Assembly: GCF_918741295.1 (NCBI RefSeq)
Contig: NZ_CAKKNB010000004.1
Location: 124,001-188,000, forward strand
Reading direction: 5' to 3'
Length of the DNA: 64,000 nt
DNA from: Aquabacterium sp. CECT 9606
GTDB lineage: Bacteria > Pseudomonadota > Gammaproteobacteria > Burkholderiales > Burkholderiaceae_C
In this document: positions 29,740 through 39,154 of the stretch, in pieces
Layout: every line of letters begins with the position of its first letter
Position numbering within the stretch: position 1 is the stretch's first letter
Made by a program: the position numbers and the translations under genes
The notes under the pieces: model-generated
What the model was told of the DNA's origin: nothing
The model's input: only the letters and a program-made list of their open reading frames with translations
Database searches by the model: none

Positions 29740-31032
29740 ATGCCCATTCAGCAATCCACCAAACGAACCACCGGAATCATCCTTTTGACGATGCTCGCCA
29801 CCTTGGCAGTGGCGCTCATCGCTTTCAATTTCAAAGGCAACGAAGCCAACGTCGAGCGTCGCATCGACCGCATTCATGCGTTGGGCGATGCCGGCTTCAT
29901 GAAGGAGCTGGGCGTGATGCTGGGGCCGCCTTTCGTGGGTGGCAACCGAGCGCAGGCCTTGGTCAATGGCGATGACATCTTTCCCGCCATGCTGGCCGAC
30001 ATCCGGTCTGCCAAGTCGTCTATCACCTTTGAGACCTACATCTACTGGTCTGGTGCCATCGGCCAGCAGTTCGCGGATGCACTGGCCGAGCGAGCCAAGC
30101 ATGGCGTGAAGGTTCATGTGCTGCTGGACTGGGTGGGCAGCGCCAAAATGGAAGATGAGCTTCTCGATGAGATGCTGCGTGCTGGTGTGCAGATCCGCCG
30201 CTTCCACCCGCCCCATTGGACGCACCTTGGCCGCATGAACAACCGAACCCACCGCAAGCTCCTGGTGGTGGATGGCCGTGTTGGATTCACCGGTGGTGTC
30301 GGCATTGCGCCGCCATGGACTGGCCATGGGCAAGATCCCGATCACTGGCGCGACACCCACTTCCGCATTGAAGGGCCGGTGGTTGCGCAGATGCAGTCCG
30401 TGTTCCTCGACAACTGGATCAAAGTCAGCGGAGAGGTATTGCATGGGCCGCTGTATTTCCCTGACATCCCGGCGCGGGGAGATGTGTGGGCACAGATGTT
30501 CAGCAGCTCGCCCTCTGGCGGCAGCGAGAACATGCAGCTGATGTACCTCTTGTCGATTGCCGCGGCATCGCGCTCCATCGATCTGTCTGCCGCTTATTTC
30601 GTGCCGGACGAGTTGACCTTGAATGCGCTCGTGGCCGCGTTGAAGCGGGGCGTGAAGCTGCGCATCATCGTGCCAGGCGAACACATTGACAGCGACGCCG
30701 TGCGCCATGCTTCGCGTGCCAAATGGGGGCCGCTGTTGGCGGCCGGCGCGGTCATCGCCGAATACCAACCCACCATGTACCACTGCAAGGTGATGATCGT
30801 GGATCGCCGCATGGTGTCGGTGGGCTCAACCAATTTTGACAACCGCTCTTTCAGCCTGAATGACGAGGCCACCCTCAACATCATGGATGCGGGCTTCGCA
30901 GCTCAGCAAACCGAGGTCTTTGAACAAGACCTCGCGCAAGCTCGCCAGATCACGCTCGCGCAATGGCAGCAAAGGCCTTGGTATGAGCGCTTGAACGAAC
31001 ACGCTGCCTCGTTGATGGGCTCGCAACTGTAG
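29740..31032 (+). CDS. Phospholipase D-family cardiolipin synthase
   Basis: A 430-residue membrane-anchored protein with an N-terminal hydrophobic helix (about 12-30) and two HKD catalytic motifs: HRKLLVVDGRVGFTGG in the first half and HCKVMIVDRRMVSVGSTNFD in the second. This two-motif layout is that of bacterial cardiolipin synthases, which condense phosphatidylglycerol. It is shorter than E. coli ClsA because it has one N-terminal helix instead of two. It ends 6 bp before the convergent hydrolase gene. Confidence 0.9.
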   Translation: MPIQQSTKRTTGIILLTMLATLAVALIAFNFKGNEANVERRIDRIHALGDAGFMKELGVMLGPPFVGGNRAQALVNGDDIFPAMLADIRSAKSSITFETYIYWSGAIGQQFADALAERAKHGVKVHVLLDWVGSAKMEDELLDEMLRAGVQIRRFHPPHWTHLGRMNNRTHRKLLVVDGRVGFTGGVGIAPPWTGHGQDPDHWRDTHFRIEGPVVAQMQSVFLDNWIKVSGEVLHGPLYFPDIPARGDVWAQMFSSSPSGGSENMQLMYLLSIAAASRSIDLSAAYFVPDELTLNALVAALKRGVKLRIIVPGEHIDSDAVRHASRAKWGPLLAAGAVIAEYQPTMYHCKVMIVDRRMVSVGSTNFDNRSFSLNDEATLNIMDAGFAAQQTEVFEQDLAQARQITLAQWQQRPWYERLNEHAASLMGSQL

Positions 31033-31038
31033 CCAACG

Positions 31039-31956
31039 TCATCGGCGCAGAAACTTCAACTGGTGCGCCAGCACTTCCGGAAACAGCGGATCAAAGTACG
31101 GATCGAAGTGATTCGCGTCGATCTGGATCACCTGCACATTCGGGTTGCCCACACGGCGAACCTTCTCAGACACGAAGGGCGCCACCGTGTCGCCCGTGGC
31201 ACCGATCATCAGCATGGGGATCTTCACGTCCTTTAAGCGCAGCCAAGGCCGGTACAAGGGCATGGTGAGCACGGATCTGGCGGCAACACGGTTGTCATAG
31301 GCGCGGTCCTTCCAGGCGGCCAGCGCGATGTCCATGGCGTCCCAGGCACCATCGCGGTCCATGGTGCCGAACTCACCTTCGCGGGCCAAGGTCGGCACGT
31401 AGATCGGGGCGCCAGGCTTGATGTGATCCAGCAGGCCCAGCGTGGTCAGCTTGATGAGGCGCAGGGGCGGCGTGGCCAAGGTGGCGGCCAGGCCGTCCAG
31501 CATCGGCACCTGGATGATGGCGCCCTTCAGTTCAGGATGCTGTGAGGCCAGATCAACCACATGCCCGCCGCCAAAGGAGGTACCCCACAGCGTGATCTGG
31601 TGGGCGGCCACCATGGGCTGTGATTTCAGGTGCGCCAGCGCGGTGTCGGCCACGCGCGTTCGGCGCCATGGGTTGATGCCCTGGCGGGGAAAGCCGCCGC
31701 TGTCTCCCCAACCCGGGTAGTCAAACTCCATCACCGCAAAGCCTGCCTCGACAAAGCTGTGCGTGAACGATGAGGTCATGGCCCGCTGAATGCTGCCCCA
31801 CCCGCCGAGCATGAGGATGGCGGGCAGTTCTTGATCGGGGCTGGCGTCTTCAGGCACATAAAGCGTGGCGCCACAAAGGGCGCCTTCAGCCATGAAGGTC
31901 GATTTGATGGCCCGCAGGCGCACATGCGAGGTATCAGGGTAACGGCGAGACATCAT
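31039..31956 (-). CDS. Alpha/beta hydrolase
   Basis: A 305-residue hydrolase with an oxyanion-hole region (ILMLGGWGS), a nucleophile elbow WGTSFGGGH (Ser), an acid in MIGATGDTVAP and a histidine in DANHFDPY. Its ATG overlaps the stop of the upstream flavin monooxygenase as ATGA, so the two are translationally coupled. A monooxygenase making an ester or lactone followed by a hydrolase that opens it is a common Baeyer-Villiger pathway logic; that link is inference. Confidence 0.87.
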   Translation of the reverse strand: MMSRRYPDTSHVRLRAIKSTFMAEGALCGATLYVPEDASPDQELPAILMLGGWGSIQRAMTSSFTHSFVEAGFAVMEFDYPGWGDSGGFPRQGINPWRRTRVADTALAHLKSQPMVAAHQITLWGTSFGGGHVVDLASQHPELKGAIIQVPMLDGLAATLATPPLRLIKLTTLGLLDHIKPGAPIYVPTLAREGEFGTMDRDGAWDAMDIALAAWKDRAYDNRVAARSVLTMPLYRPWLRLKDVKIPMLMIGATGDTVAPFVSEKVRRVGNPNVQVIQIDANHFDPYFDPLFPEVLAHQLKFLRR

Positions 31957-33437
31957 TTTTTAGCATGCAGGGTGTAAGCGTTGAGCGATGAATACCGTGT
32001 AAGCCAGCGGTATCCGAAGGTGAAGCCCGGCCAGTTCGTGCTGTTGTGGCCGTTCGCGTCCACATACCAGCTCTTGCAGCCTTGCCACACCGTCTTGGCC
32101 AAGCGCGCTTGCACATCGCGATTGAAGCTGGCGTAGCGCGCCCTGTCCACTTCAACCGCGCTGGCCCCGGCCCGGTGAGCGGCTTTCATGCACCGCAAGG
32201 CATGCGCGATCTGGCTTTCGAGCATGAAGATGATGGAGCTGTGGCCCAGGTTGGTGTTGGGGCCATAGAGCATGAAGAAGTTGGGAAAGCCCGGCACCGC
32301 CAGGCCCAGGTAGGCTTGCGCGCCTTTGCGCCAGGCCTCGTTCAGGTTGAGACCATCCCGCCCGGTAATGGTCATGGGCGCGAGGAACTCGGTGGCCGCG
32401 AACCCCGTGCCGTAGACGATCGCGTCCACCGCGTGGTGCTGCCCATCCGCCGTCTCGATGCCATCGGCCGTGATGCGGCGTATGCCCTGCGTGATCAGCT
32501 TCACATGGGGCTTGGCCATGGTCGCCAGGTAATCGTTGGACAGCAGGATGCGCTTGCAGCCGATGGGGTAATCCGGCGTCAGCCGGGCGCGCAGAGCGGG
32601 GTCCCGCACCTGCCGATGCAGCAGTGCTTTGAAAGGAACGCCTACCGCCAAATCCATCATCGCTTTGACGCGCGTGAAACCCACCGCACGGCTTTCGTAC
32701 TGCGAATAGATGCGGGCCCGGTGCAGCTTCATGGTCCAAGGGGCGATCCTGAACAAGGCTTTGCGCCAGCCCGCATACGCGCCATCAGGGCGAGGCAGGA
32801 TGTACGCCGCTGAGCGCTGGAACACCGTCAACTCGCGCACCTGGCCCGCGATGGCAGGCACGAACTGGATGGCCGAAGCCCCGGTGCCAATCACTGCAAC
32901 ACGCTTGCCCTTCATGTCATAACTGTGGTCCCAGTGGGCAGAGTGGCACACCTGCCCCTTGAAGCTTTCCATGCCTTGCAGTTTGGGATACACGGGGCGG
33001 CTGAGCTGGCCTGTGGCCGTGACGAGGAACCGGGCTTGCAGGACCTGGCCGTTGGTCAAAGTCACGCGCCAGAGCGCGAGCCCTTCGTCGTAAGCGGCTT
33101 GGGCCACCTCACAGCCAAAGCGGATGAAGGGCAGCAGCCCATATTTGTGGGCGCAGTGCTGCAGGTATGCGTGGATCTCGGCTTGGGGCGCAAACACCCG
33201 AGACCAATTCGGGTTGGGCTCGAATGAAAACGAATACAAGTGCGAGGGCACGTCACACGCGGCACCCGGGTAGGTGTTGTCCCGCCAGACTCCGCCGACA
33301 TCGTGCTGCTTTTCAAGGATGAGGAAGTTGCCCAGGCCCGCCTTCTTCAAGGCCACCGCCATGCCGATGCCCGCAAAGCCGGATCCGATGATGATGGTGT
33401 GAAGAGCAGTGTTGGTGGACAAGCCGATGCTTTGCAT
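31953..33437 (-). CDS. Baeyer-Villiger-type flavin monooxygenase
   Basis: A 494-residue FAD/NADPH monooxygenase: GSGFAG at residues 18-23, VGGVWRDNTYPGAACDVPSH, the Baeyer-Villiger fingerprint FKGQVCHSAHW near 155-165, a second dinucleotide motif VAVIGTGASA, and VYGTGF. The start MQSIGLSTN at 33437 fits the family; the open frame upstream overlaps the divergent AraC gene. It overlaps the downstream hydrolase by 4 nt. A likely ketone- or aldehyde-oxidising enzyme in a small catabolic operon controlled by the divergent AraC-type regulator. Confidence 0.88.
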   Translation of the reverse strand: MQSIGLSTNTALHTIIIGSGFAGIGMAVALKKAGLGNFLILEKQHDVGGVWRDNTYPGAACDVPSHLYSFSFEPNPNWSRVFAPQAEIHAYLQHCAHKYGLLPFIRFGCEVAQAAYDEGLALWRVTLTNGQVLQARFLVTATGQLSRPVYPKLQGMESFKGQVCHSAHWDHSYDMKGKRVAVIGTGASAIQFVPAIAGQVRELTVFQRSAAYILPRPDGAYAGWRKALFRIAPWTMKLHRARIYSQYESRAVGFTRVKAMMDLAVGVPFKALLHRQVRDPALRARLTPDYPIGCKRILLSNDYLATMAKPHVKLITQGIRRITADGIETADGQHHAVDAIVYGTGFAATEFLAPMTITGRDGLNLNEAWRKGAQAYLGLAVPGFPNFFMLYGPNTNLGHSSIIFMLESQIAHALRCMKAAHRAGASAVEVDRARYASFNRDVQARLAKTVWQGCKSWYVDANGHNSTNWPGFTFGYRWLTRYSSLNAYTLHAKK

Positions 33438-33569
33438 GCGCTGAAACCTGAAAGTGCGGCGAAAGGCGCGACGTGGGAGCGGATCATGCAAGAAACCACC
33501 GCCCATGAGAATGTTGCTCGGGGACAAAGTCTTTATGATTTGGGCCAATTCAATGCCGGTCCACCTTTC

Positions 33570-34625
33570 ATGAGCTTTTGGGATTTCAGGCGCAGTGCCG
33601 CCAGCGTTCGGCTTTTGGTCGAGTTTGGCCAAGAGCATGGGGTGGACACTTCAAAGATCCTGGCCCGCTCGCGGCTGAAGGAAGCCGATCTGGCCGACCC
33701 GGCCATTGAACTCGATGCCAGCCAGGAACTGTGCGTGGTGAACAACCTCATCCGCACGTTCAAGCAGCCGGGGCTGGGGCTCGAAGTGGGCCTGCGCTAC
33801 AACTTCGCTTCATACGGCTTGTGGGGCCTGGGCCTGGTCAGCAGCGCCACAGCGGCCGACGCCTTGGCGCTGGCCTTGCGTTTCATCCCCCTCACGTTTG
33901 CCTTCTGCCGGATTTCTGGCGGCGTGGATGGTGAGATGTACACCGTCACGTTCGAGGCACCGGAGGTGGAGCCCGCCCTCCAGCGCTTCCTGGTGGAGCG
34001 CGATGTGGCGGCGGCTTCGCGGCTGATGAAGGAGACGCTGGGACCAGAGTTCACCTTGTCTCGGTTCACCCTCAAGCACACCTTGCCGCCCGGTGTGGCC
34101 GGGCTGGCCAACCATTCGCATTCGCGCATGGGCGGTGTCCGCCCTGAGTTTGGGGGCGCCAGCAACAGCTTGTCATTCGACAGCAAGCTACTGCACATGC
34201 GACTGCCCCAAGCCAATCCGGTCACCGTGGCCATGTGCGAAAGAGCCTGTGAGGAGTTGATGGAACGCCGCCGTGCCCGCTTGGGTGCGGCCGAATGCGT
34301 GCGCCAGTACCTTGATTCCGTGCCGCTCAACACGGCCCCGGATCTGCTCCAGGCCGCGCGCACGCTGGGCCTCAGCGACCGGACTTTGAAACGGCGGCTG
34401 CAGGATGAAGGCGTGTCGTACAGGATGCTGCTGGCCGAAGTGCGCGGCCGGCAGGCCAATGGCTTGTTGGCGGATGACACGCTGTCGCTCACGCAGATCG
34501 CTGAGCGGATGGGCTTCAGCGATTTGTCCAGCTTCTCGCAGGCATACAAGCGGTGGTTTGGGTTTGCGCCGAGCGTGGGGCGAAAGAACGTTCAGGACCA
34601 TCCACGAGGAAATCGCCATCGGTGA
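33570..34625 (+). CDS. AraC-family transcriptional regulator (arabinose-binding-like N-domain)
   Basis: A 351-residue regulator starting MSFWDFRRSAASVRLLVEFG, with an effector domain of the type found in OruR/AraC_binding_2 proteins and a C-terminal double helix-turn-helix (LLQAARTLGLSDRTLKRRLQ, then LTQIAERMGFSDLSSFSQAY). The start at 33570 leaves 132 bp to the divergent monooxygenase. An alternative in-frame ATG at 33486 has GGGAG upstream but would leave only 48 bp. It probably activates the monooxygenase-hydrolase operon. Confidence 0.85.
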   Translation: MSFWDFRRSAASVRLLVEFGQEHGVDTSKILARSRLKEADLADPAIELDASQELCVVNNLIRTFKQPGLGLEVGLRYNFASYGLWGLGLVSSATAADALALALRFIPLTFAFCRISGGVDGEMYTVTFEAPEVEPALQRFLVERDVAAASRLMKETLGPEFTLSRFTLKHTLPPGVAGLANHSHSRMGGVRPEFGGASNSLSFDSKLLHMRLPQANPVTVAMCERACEELMERRRARLGAAECVRQYLDSVPLNTAPDLLQAARTLGLSDRTLKRRLQDEGVSYRMLLAEVRGRQANGLLADDTLSLTQIAERMGFSDLSSFSQAYKRWFGFAPSVGRKNVQDHPRGNRHR

Positions 34626-34636
34626 CGAAGGCACCG

Positions 34637-36385
34637 TCAGGCAAGAGGGGGCACCGGCAAGCGGATGATGAATGAACTGCCCAGCCCCAGCCCTTCGCTG
34701 GTGACCGCCACCGTGCCGCCGTGCAAGGCCACCAACTGACGCACCATGGTCAAACCAATGCCGAAGCCTTGAGCATGTGGCGCTGACGCTCCGGCCTCTT
34801 GGCCCTGGTCGAACAAGTCGAAACTGGAATCCATGGCGTTGTCTGACATGCCGATGCCGTTGTCTGACACCGTGATGGACAACTCGTCACCCTCTTGGTA
34901 GGCGGCGAGTTCGATCCGCCCTGACGCTGGCGTGAACTTGGCGGCATTGATCAGCAGGTTGCTGAGCACCTGCACCATGCGCAGCGCGTCCACGTGCAGC
35001 CAGACCGTGGGCGACGGCAGTTGAACAACGAGTTGGTGTCCGGCCTTGTCGATCAAAGGCTGGCTGACTGCCACGGCCTCGCTGACCACCTGGTCAAGCG
35101 ACACGCGGGTTCGCACCAGCTGGAATGTCCCAGCCCTGATCTGAGAGATGTTCAACAGGTCCGAGGTGAGGCGCGACATGTAGTCCACCTGACGCAGCAA
35201 GGCGTCCAGGGTCCGGTCAACCGCATCGGTGTGTTGAATGGAAAATGTCAGAACCCCCAGGCCCGTCTTGAGTGGTGTCAGCAGATTGCGCAGTTCGTGC
35301 ACCACCATCGCGAGGGCTTCGTTCTCTCTTGGCCGGGCGCCCAAGGACTCACTTTGAGTTGCCGTGGTGGCGAGGTCTCCATCGGGCGGCAACAGCTCTT
35401 CGAGCTGAGTCAGGCCATCCAATATCACCAGGGTCGAATCCTCGATCATGCGAAGCCATTTTGAGCGGGTGTCGTCGGAGGGTTTGCGCCTGATCAGTTC
35501 GGCCAAACCAAGGATGCGGCTCAGCGATGTGCGGGAGCGAGCGCTGACTTTCGACACGAGCAACACGCGGCTGTCGCGCTCTCGTTGGCCAAGGTGGCGC
35601 TCGGTGATGACTTGCGCCAGCCCCTGCAGGCCCACCACGGTGCCTTCTTCGTCCCGGATGGCTTCGCCACGACAATCCAGCCAGCCCCTGGCCCCATTCA
35701 CAGGGATGTACTGCACTTCCAATTGGTATGGCGTGCCGGTGGACAGTGCCAGCTCGATCGCAGCTTTCAGCTGGGCCCAACTTTCCTCCGTGAACAGCAC
35801 CGATTGCTCCTGGTAGTTTGGAGGAAGCCTGGCAGGGTCGAAGCCGAAGATGCGGTACAGCTCAGCCGACCAGGTGACGATCCCGGTGCCGGCCTCCAGC
35901 TCCCAACTGCCGAGTTGGCCGAGATGTTGGGCCCTTTGAAGCGCCGTTTCGCTTTTGAGCAAAAGTTCGATGGCTCTCTCGCGGGCGGCGATTTCCGCCC
36001 TCAACGCCATTTCGGTGTTCTTGAGCTTGGTGACTTCCGTCACCTCGACCATGAAGCCTTTGACCTCGCCATCCACCACGTCTGGGATGTAATTGGCCAG
36101 GCTGTGACGTTGAACGCCATCATGACCGGGAACCAGGCGCTCGAAGGTTTGCGGCTGGCCCGCCAACACCGCATCGATGTGAACCTTGTTGAGTGCGAAC
36201 AGCGTGGGGCCCAGCAGGTCTTTGATCGAGGTGCCGATCAGGGCATCGGCGTCCACCCCGAACCAGCGCTCGTAGGCGCGGTTTGCAAAGCGGCACCGCA
36301 GGTCTCTGTCCCAGTAGGCCAGCATGGACGGGATGCGGTCTGCCAATCGAACAAGCGCATCGACTTGCGATGATTTGGTGAACAT
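34637..36385 (-). CDS. PAS-domain sensor histidine kinase
   Basis: A 582-residue soluble histidine kinase. Two PAS domains lie at about 12-125 (DRIPSMLAYWDRDLRCRFAN) and 155-270 (LGQLGSWELEAGTGIVTWSA). A histidine phosphotransfer helix contains MVVHELRNLLTPLKTGLG (His near residue 362). An HATPase domain follows, with NLLINAAKFT, DNGIGM and GFGIGLTMVRQL. Between PAS2 and the H-box lies a stretch that resembles a second, degenerate dimerisation helix (SRTSLSRILGLAELI). No response regulator is adjacent, so it is an orphan kinase. The start is the ATG at 36385. Confidence 0.88.
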   Translation of the reverse strand: MFTKSSQVDALVRLADRIPSMLAYWDRDLRCRFANRAYERWFGVDADALIGTSIKDLLGPTLFALNKVHIDAVLAGQPQTFERLVPGHDGVQRHSLANYIPDVVDGEVKGFMVEVTEVTKLKNTEMALRAEIAARERAIELLLKSETALQRAQHLGQLGSWELEAGTGIVTWSAELYRIFGFDPARLPPNYQEQSVLFTEESWAQLKAAIELALSTGTPYQLEVQYIPVNGARGWLDCRGEAIRDEEGTVVGLQGLAQVITERHLGQRERDSRVLLVSKVSARSRTSLSRILGLAELIRRKPSDDTRSKWLRMIEDSTLVILDGLTQLEELLPPDGDLATTATQSESLGARPRENEALAMVVHELRNLLTPLKTGLGVLTFSIQHTDAVDRTLDALLRQVDYMSRLTSDLLNISQIRAGTFQLVRTRVSLDQVVSEAVAVSQPLIDKAGHQLVVQLPSPTVWLHVDALRMVQVLSNLLINAAKFTPASGRIELAAYQEGDELSITVSDNGIGMSDNAMDSSFDLFDQGQEAGASAPHAQGFGIGLTMVRQLVALHGGTVAVTSEGLGLGSSFIIRLPVPPLA

Positions 36386-36620
36386 GTTCGGTATCCCACT
36401 CCGGGTTGATGTCTGTTGCCAGCCGCAGATCGTAAGCAGGGATTGCTCCAAAGTCGAGAAAAGAATTTCAGGCCGTGATCTTTGGTAAAACCCCAATGTC
36501 AGTGAGGCTCAAGATGGCTTGTGCAAGCCATCGCCATGCCATTTTTAACTCGCGGTTTTGTCGATCCAGATGCTGCCCAATCGTCGTATTGACGGAATCA
36601 ACCAGCGAACGGAGCTAACC

Positions 36621-37037
36621 ATGACCAACAAGACCCTCTTCATCAGCCTCCCGGTGACCGACCTCGGCGCCTCAACCGCCTTCTACAAAGCCCTGGGCTT
36701 TAGCCAGAACCCGCAACTGAGCAGTGAGGATGGCGCCGCCATGGTCTGGAGCGAGGCGATCCACGTCATGCTGGTCACGCACGCCAAGTGGCGGAGCTTC
36801 ACACAGCGACCCTTCCCGCCGGCCGGCTCGTGCGGGATGATGCTCTCGCTGGCCCTGGAAAGCCGCGCCGCCGTCGACGCGATGAACGAGGCCGCCGCGG
36901 CCCATGGCGGGCAGGCCGATGTGAACCCGATGGAGGACCACGGCTTCATGGTCACCCGCGACCTGGCCGACCCCGACGGCCACATGTGGGCGGCGCTCTG
37001 GATGGACACGGCGGCGATGCCCGCAGCCGCTGGTTGA
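36621..37037 (+). CDS. VOC-family (glyoxalase/bleomycin-resistance fold) protein
   Basis: A 138-residue protein with the vicinal oxygen chelate pattern: LFISLPVTDLGASTAFYKAL at the N-terminus, then ADPDGHMWAALWMD near the C-terminus. Fold and length fit a single VOC domain of the lactoylglutathione lyase-like type; the reaction cannot be assigned. GGAG lies upstream of the ATG at 36621. Codon choice (many GCC and GAC) differs slightly from the neighbours, which could reflect transfer. Confidence 0.85.
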   Translation: MTNKTLFISLPVTDLGASTAFYKALGFSQNPQLSSEDGAAMVWSEAIHVMLVTHAKWRSFTQRPFPPAGSCGMMLSLALESRAAVDAMNEAAAAHGGQADVNPMEDHGFMVTRDLADPDGHMWAALWMDTAAMPAAAG

Positions 37038-37253
37038 ACAGGGCACCTCGCTGGCGACCTGCGCACGGGCGTGCAGAAGCTCAAGGACGCGACCCCACAC
37101 GGCGCGCTCCTCGGCCACATCTTCCTCCGTCAAATCCGCCTCAACTTTCGTCATAAGTTGCCGAAAACTGGCTCAGGATCCTGAGATCAGTCACTTTTGC
37201 GCGCGGGCAGGGAGGGCCCAGATTGACCGCGAGCAACAAGTGAAGGTGAACGA

Positions 37254-38807
37254 ATGTTCAAGAATCTGACTGTCGCCAAACGCCTGGCTCTGGGCTTTGG
37301 CATCGTGGTGATCCTCGGTGTCGCCGTCGCGAGCTATGCGGCCACGGCCATGAACGGCCTGAGTGTGGGCGTCAAGGAATTGGCCACCGACCGCATGACC
37401 AAAATGGCCCAACTCGCGACGCTCAGGGACAACATCCAGACCATCGGGCGCAGTGCCAGAAACATCGTCATCATCGACAACGATGCCGCGCAATACGCCC
37501 TTGAACAAGAGCGGATCAAGACGCTTCGGGCCGCGGACGGCGCCTTGCTTGACAAGCTCGACAAGACCATGGTCTTGCCCCGGGGCCGCGCCATCCTCAA
37601 GGTTATGATCGACACCGAGGCGGCGTACAACGAGGCCATGGGCCGTGTCGTGCAGCACGGCCTGAAGAACGAGAACTCCCAGGCTGCGGCCATTCTTTTC
37701 AATGAGGTACGGCCTCTCCAGACGGTGCTGTTCAAGGCGGTCGACGAATCTGTGCAAATGCAGCAGGAGTTGGCCGACAAGCTAGGCCACGACGCCATCG
37801 CGACAGCATCCTTTGGTGGGACGTTGATGGCCAGCCTGGCCCTGCTGATGGCCTTGATCGGCACGACCGTGGGATGGCTGCTGACGCGCAGCCTGCGCAA
37901 CGCGCTCGGGGCCGAGCCCGGTGATCTGAGCATCGCGGTCGCCCGGGTGGCAGATGGCGACCTGAGCCAGGCGCTCGTAGTGGCAACGGGTGACACGGCC
38001 AGCGTGCTTGCGAGTGTGGCGCGCATGCAATCCAGCCTGTCTGGCGTCATCTCCAGCGTTCGCGCCAACTCCGAAAGCGTGGCCACGGCCAGCGCGCAGA
38101 TCGCACAGGGCAATCAGGACTTGAGCCAACGCACCGAAGAACAAGCCAGCGCGCTGCAGCAGACCGCGGCGACGATGGAGCAACTGGGCACCACCGTGCG
38201 CCACAACACTGACAGCGCCAAGCAGGCGAACCAACTGGCGCAAGGGGCATCGACCGTCGCGGCTCAGGGCGGTGAGGTGGTCGGCAAGGTGGTCAACACC
38301 ATGCAGGGCATCAGCGACAGCAGCCGCAAGATCGGCGACATCATCGGCGTCATCGACGGCATCGCCTTTCAGACCAACATCCTGGCCTTGAACGCCGCGG
38401 TGGAAGCGGCGCGGGCCGGCGAACAAGGCCGCGGCTTTGCAGTCGTGGCCAGCGAAGTGCGCAGCCTGGCCCAGCGCAGCGCTGAAGCAGCCAAGGAGAT
38501 CAAGGCCCTGATCAGCCGCAGTGTCGAGCAGGTCGAGCAAGGCACGGTGCTGGTGGACCAGGCAGGCAAGACGATGGGCGAGATCGTCGGCTCGATCCGG
38601 CGCGTGAGTGACATCGTTGCCGAGATCACGTCGGCCAGCGTCGAGCAGAGCTTGGGCATCTCACAGGTTGGCGAAGCCATCGGCCAGATGGACACAGCGA
38701 CGCAGCAGAACGCGGCGCTGGTGGAGGAGAGTGCCGCCGCCGCGGAGAGCCTGAAGGGGCAGGCACGGCAACTTGTGCAGGCGGTGGCCGTGTTCAAGAT
38801 GGCTTAA
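37254..38807 (+). CDS. Methyl-accepting chemotaxis protein
   Basis: A 517-residue Tsr-type chemoreceptor with TM1 (about 10-32), a four-helix-bundle periplasmic sensor (about 33-185), TM2 (about 186-210), a HAMP segment (211-265) and a signalling domain with the hairpin tip [20 protein letters not shown]. It ends in FKMA with no C-terminal CheR tether. The signalling half is nearly the same as in the inverted receptor at 41090-42805, while the sensors differ. The ligand is unknown. Confidence 0.93.
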   Translation: MFKNLTVAKRLALGFGIVVILGVAVASYAATAMNGLSVGVKELATDRMTKMAQLATLRDNIQTIGRSARNIVIIDNDAAQYALEQERIKTLRAADGALLDKLDKTMVLPRGRAILKVMIDTEAAYNEAMGRVVQHGLKNENSQAAAILFNEVRPLQTVLFKAVDESVQMQQELADKLGHDAIATASFGGTLMASLALLMALIGTTVGWLLTRSLRNALGAEPGDLSIAVARVADGDLSQALVVATGDTASVLASVARMQSSLSGVISSVRANSESVATASAQIAQGNQDLSQRTEEQASALQQTAATMEQLGTTVRHNTDSAKQANQLAQGASTVAAQGGEVVGKVVNTMQGISDSSRKIGDIIGVIDGIAFQTNILALNAAVEAARAGEQGRGFAVVASEVRSLAQRSAEAAKEIKALISRSVEQVEQGTVLVDQAGKTMGEIVGSIRRVSDIVAEITSASVEQSLGISQVGEAIGQMDTATQQNAALVEESAAAAESLKGQARQLVQAVAVFKMA

Positions 38808-38895
38808 GAAGCGACTGCCGGATCGACATGCTTTGCAGCGGCTTCGGCCAGCGCGGTCGCTGTCGAACGGCGCGGCCCGCCTTCTGAACCCCGGC

Positions 38896-38922
38896 CGCAA
38901 GGCACTTCGGCCTTGCGCTTTT
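38896..38922 (+). terminator. Hairpin with T tail after the chemoreceptor gene, member of a dispersed repeat family
   Basis: Perfect 8-bp arms CGCAAGGC (38896-38903) and GCCTTGCG (38910-38917) with a six-base loop, followed by CTTTT. It can serve as the chemoreceptor terminator. The same hairpin and its following CCCATCTGA segment recur in the repeat array at 54557-54810, and a one-mismatch version is at 47927-47947. Apart from this, the copy at 38944-39004 and the hairpin at 39106, I see nothing in 38808-39154. Confidence 0.65.
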
Positions 38923-38943
38923 CCCATCTGAGGCCCAATCGCC

Positions 38944-39004
38944 GGGCTTTCCGTGGCGCGCGTCTTGCGCGTGAAGCGGACGGGACATGTCTTGGCTCAG
39001 GGCG
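38944..39004 (-). pseudogene. 3'-end fragment of the orphan 157-residue gene (shortest copy)
   Basis: About 60 bp closely matching the 3' end of the complete orphan gene at 54864-55337, from the GGCTTTCCGTGGCGCGCG region to about the GCTCAGGGCG region. It contains small differences, including an extra G in the GGACGGGAC stretch that breaks the frame. It is in the same orientation as the other copies and begins right after the hairpin that follows the chemoreceptor gene. It encodes only about 20 C-terminal residues and cannot be functional as a protein. Confidence 0.75.
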
Positions 39005-39105
39005 TTCAGTGGAGGGTGGTGGGTAAACCCTCGTGGTGAGGTCGCCTAAAACTCACCCGGGGAGAAAATGGCGACGCTGATTTGTCAAAAATCCCCCGCA
39101 GAATC

Positions 39106-39136
39106 AAAAATGCCGTCGATGTGACGGCGCATTTTT
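39106..39136 (+). promoter_or_regulatory. Terminator-like hairpin in the leader of the glycoside hydrolase gene (possible attenuator)
   Basis: An A-rich arm plus ATGCCGTC pairs with GACGGCGCAT (two-base bulge) and is followed by TTTTT, ending 18 bp before the start codon at 39155. An AGGGGGG ribosome binding site follows. A complete promoter cannot fit between the hairpin and the gene, so the transcript should carry or pass it. Confidence 0.5.
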
Positions 39137-39154
39137 ATTCACAGGGGGGCTTTC

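Noticed and set aside
36672..37154. A 160-codon minus-strand frame over the VOC gene as a complete gene.
   Set aside because: Most of it is antisense to the VOC domain; only the first 38 codons look coding-like and are kept as a weak finding.
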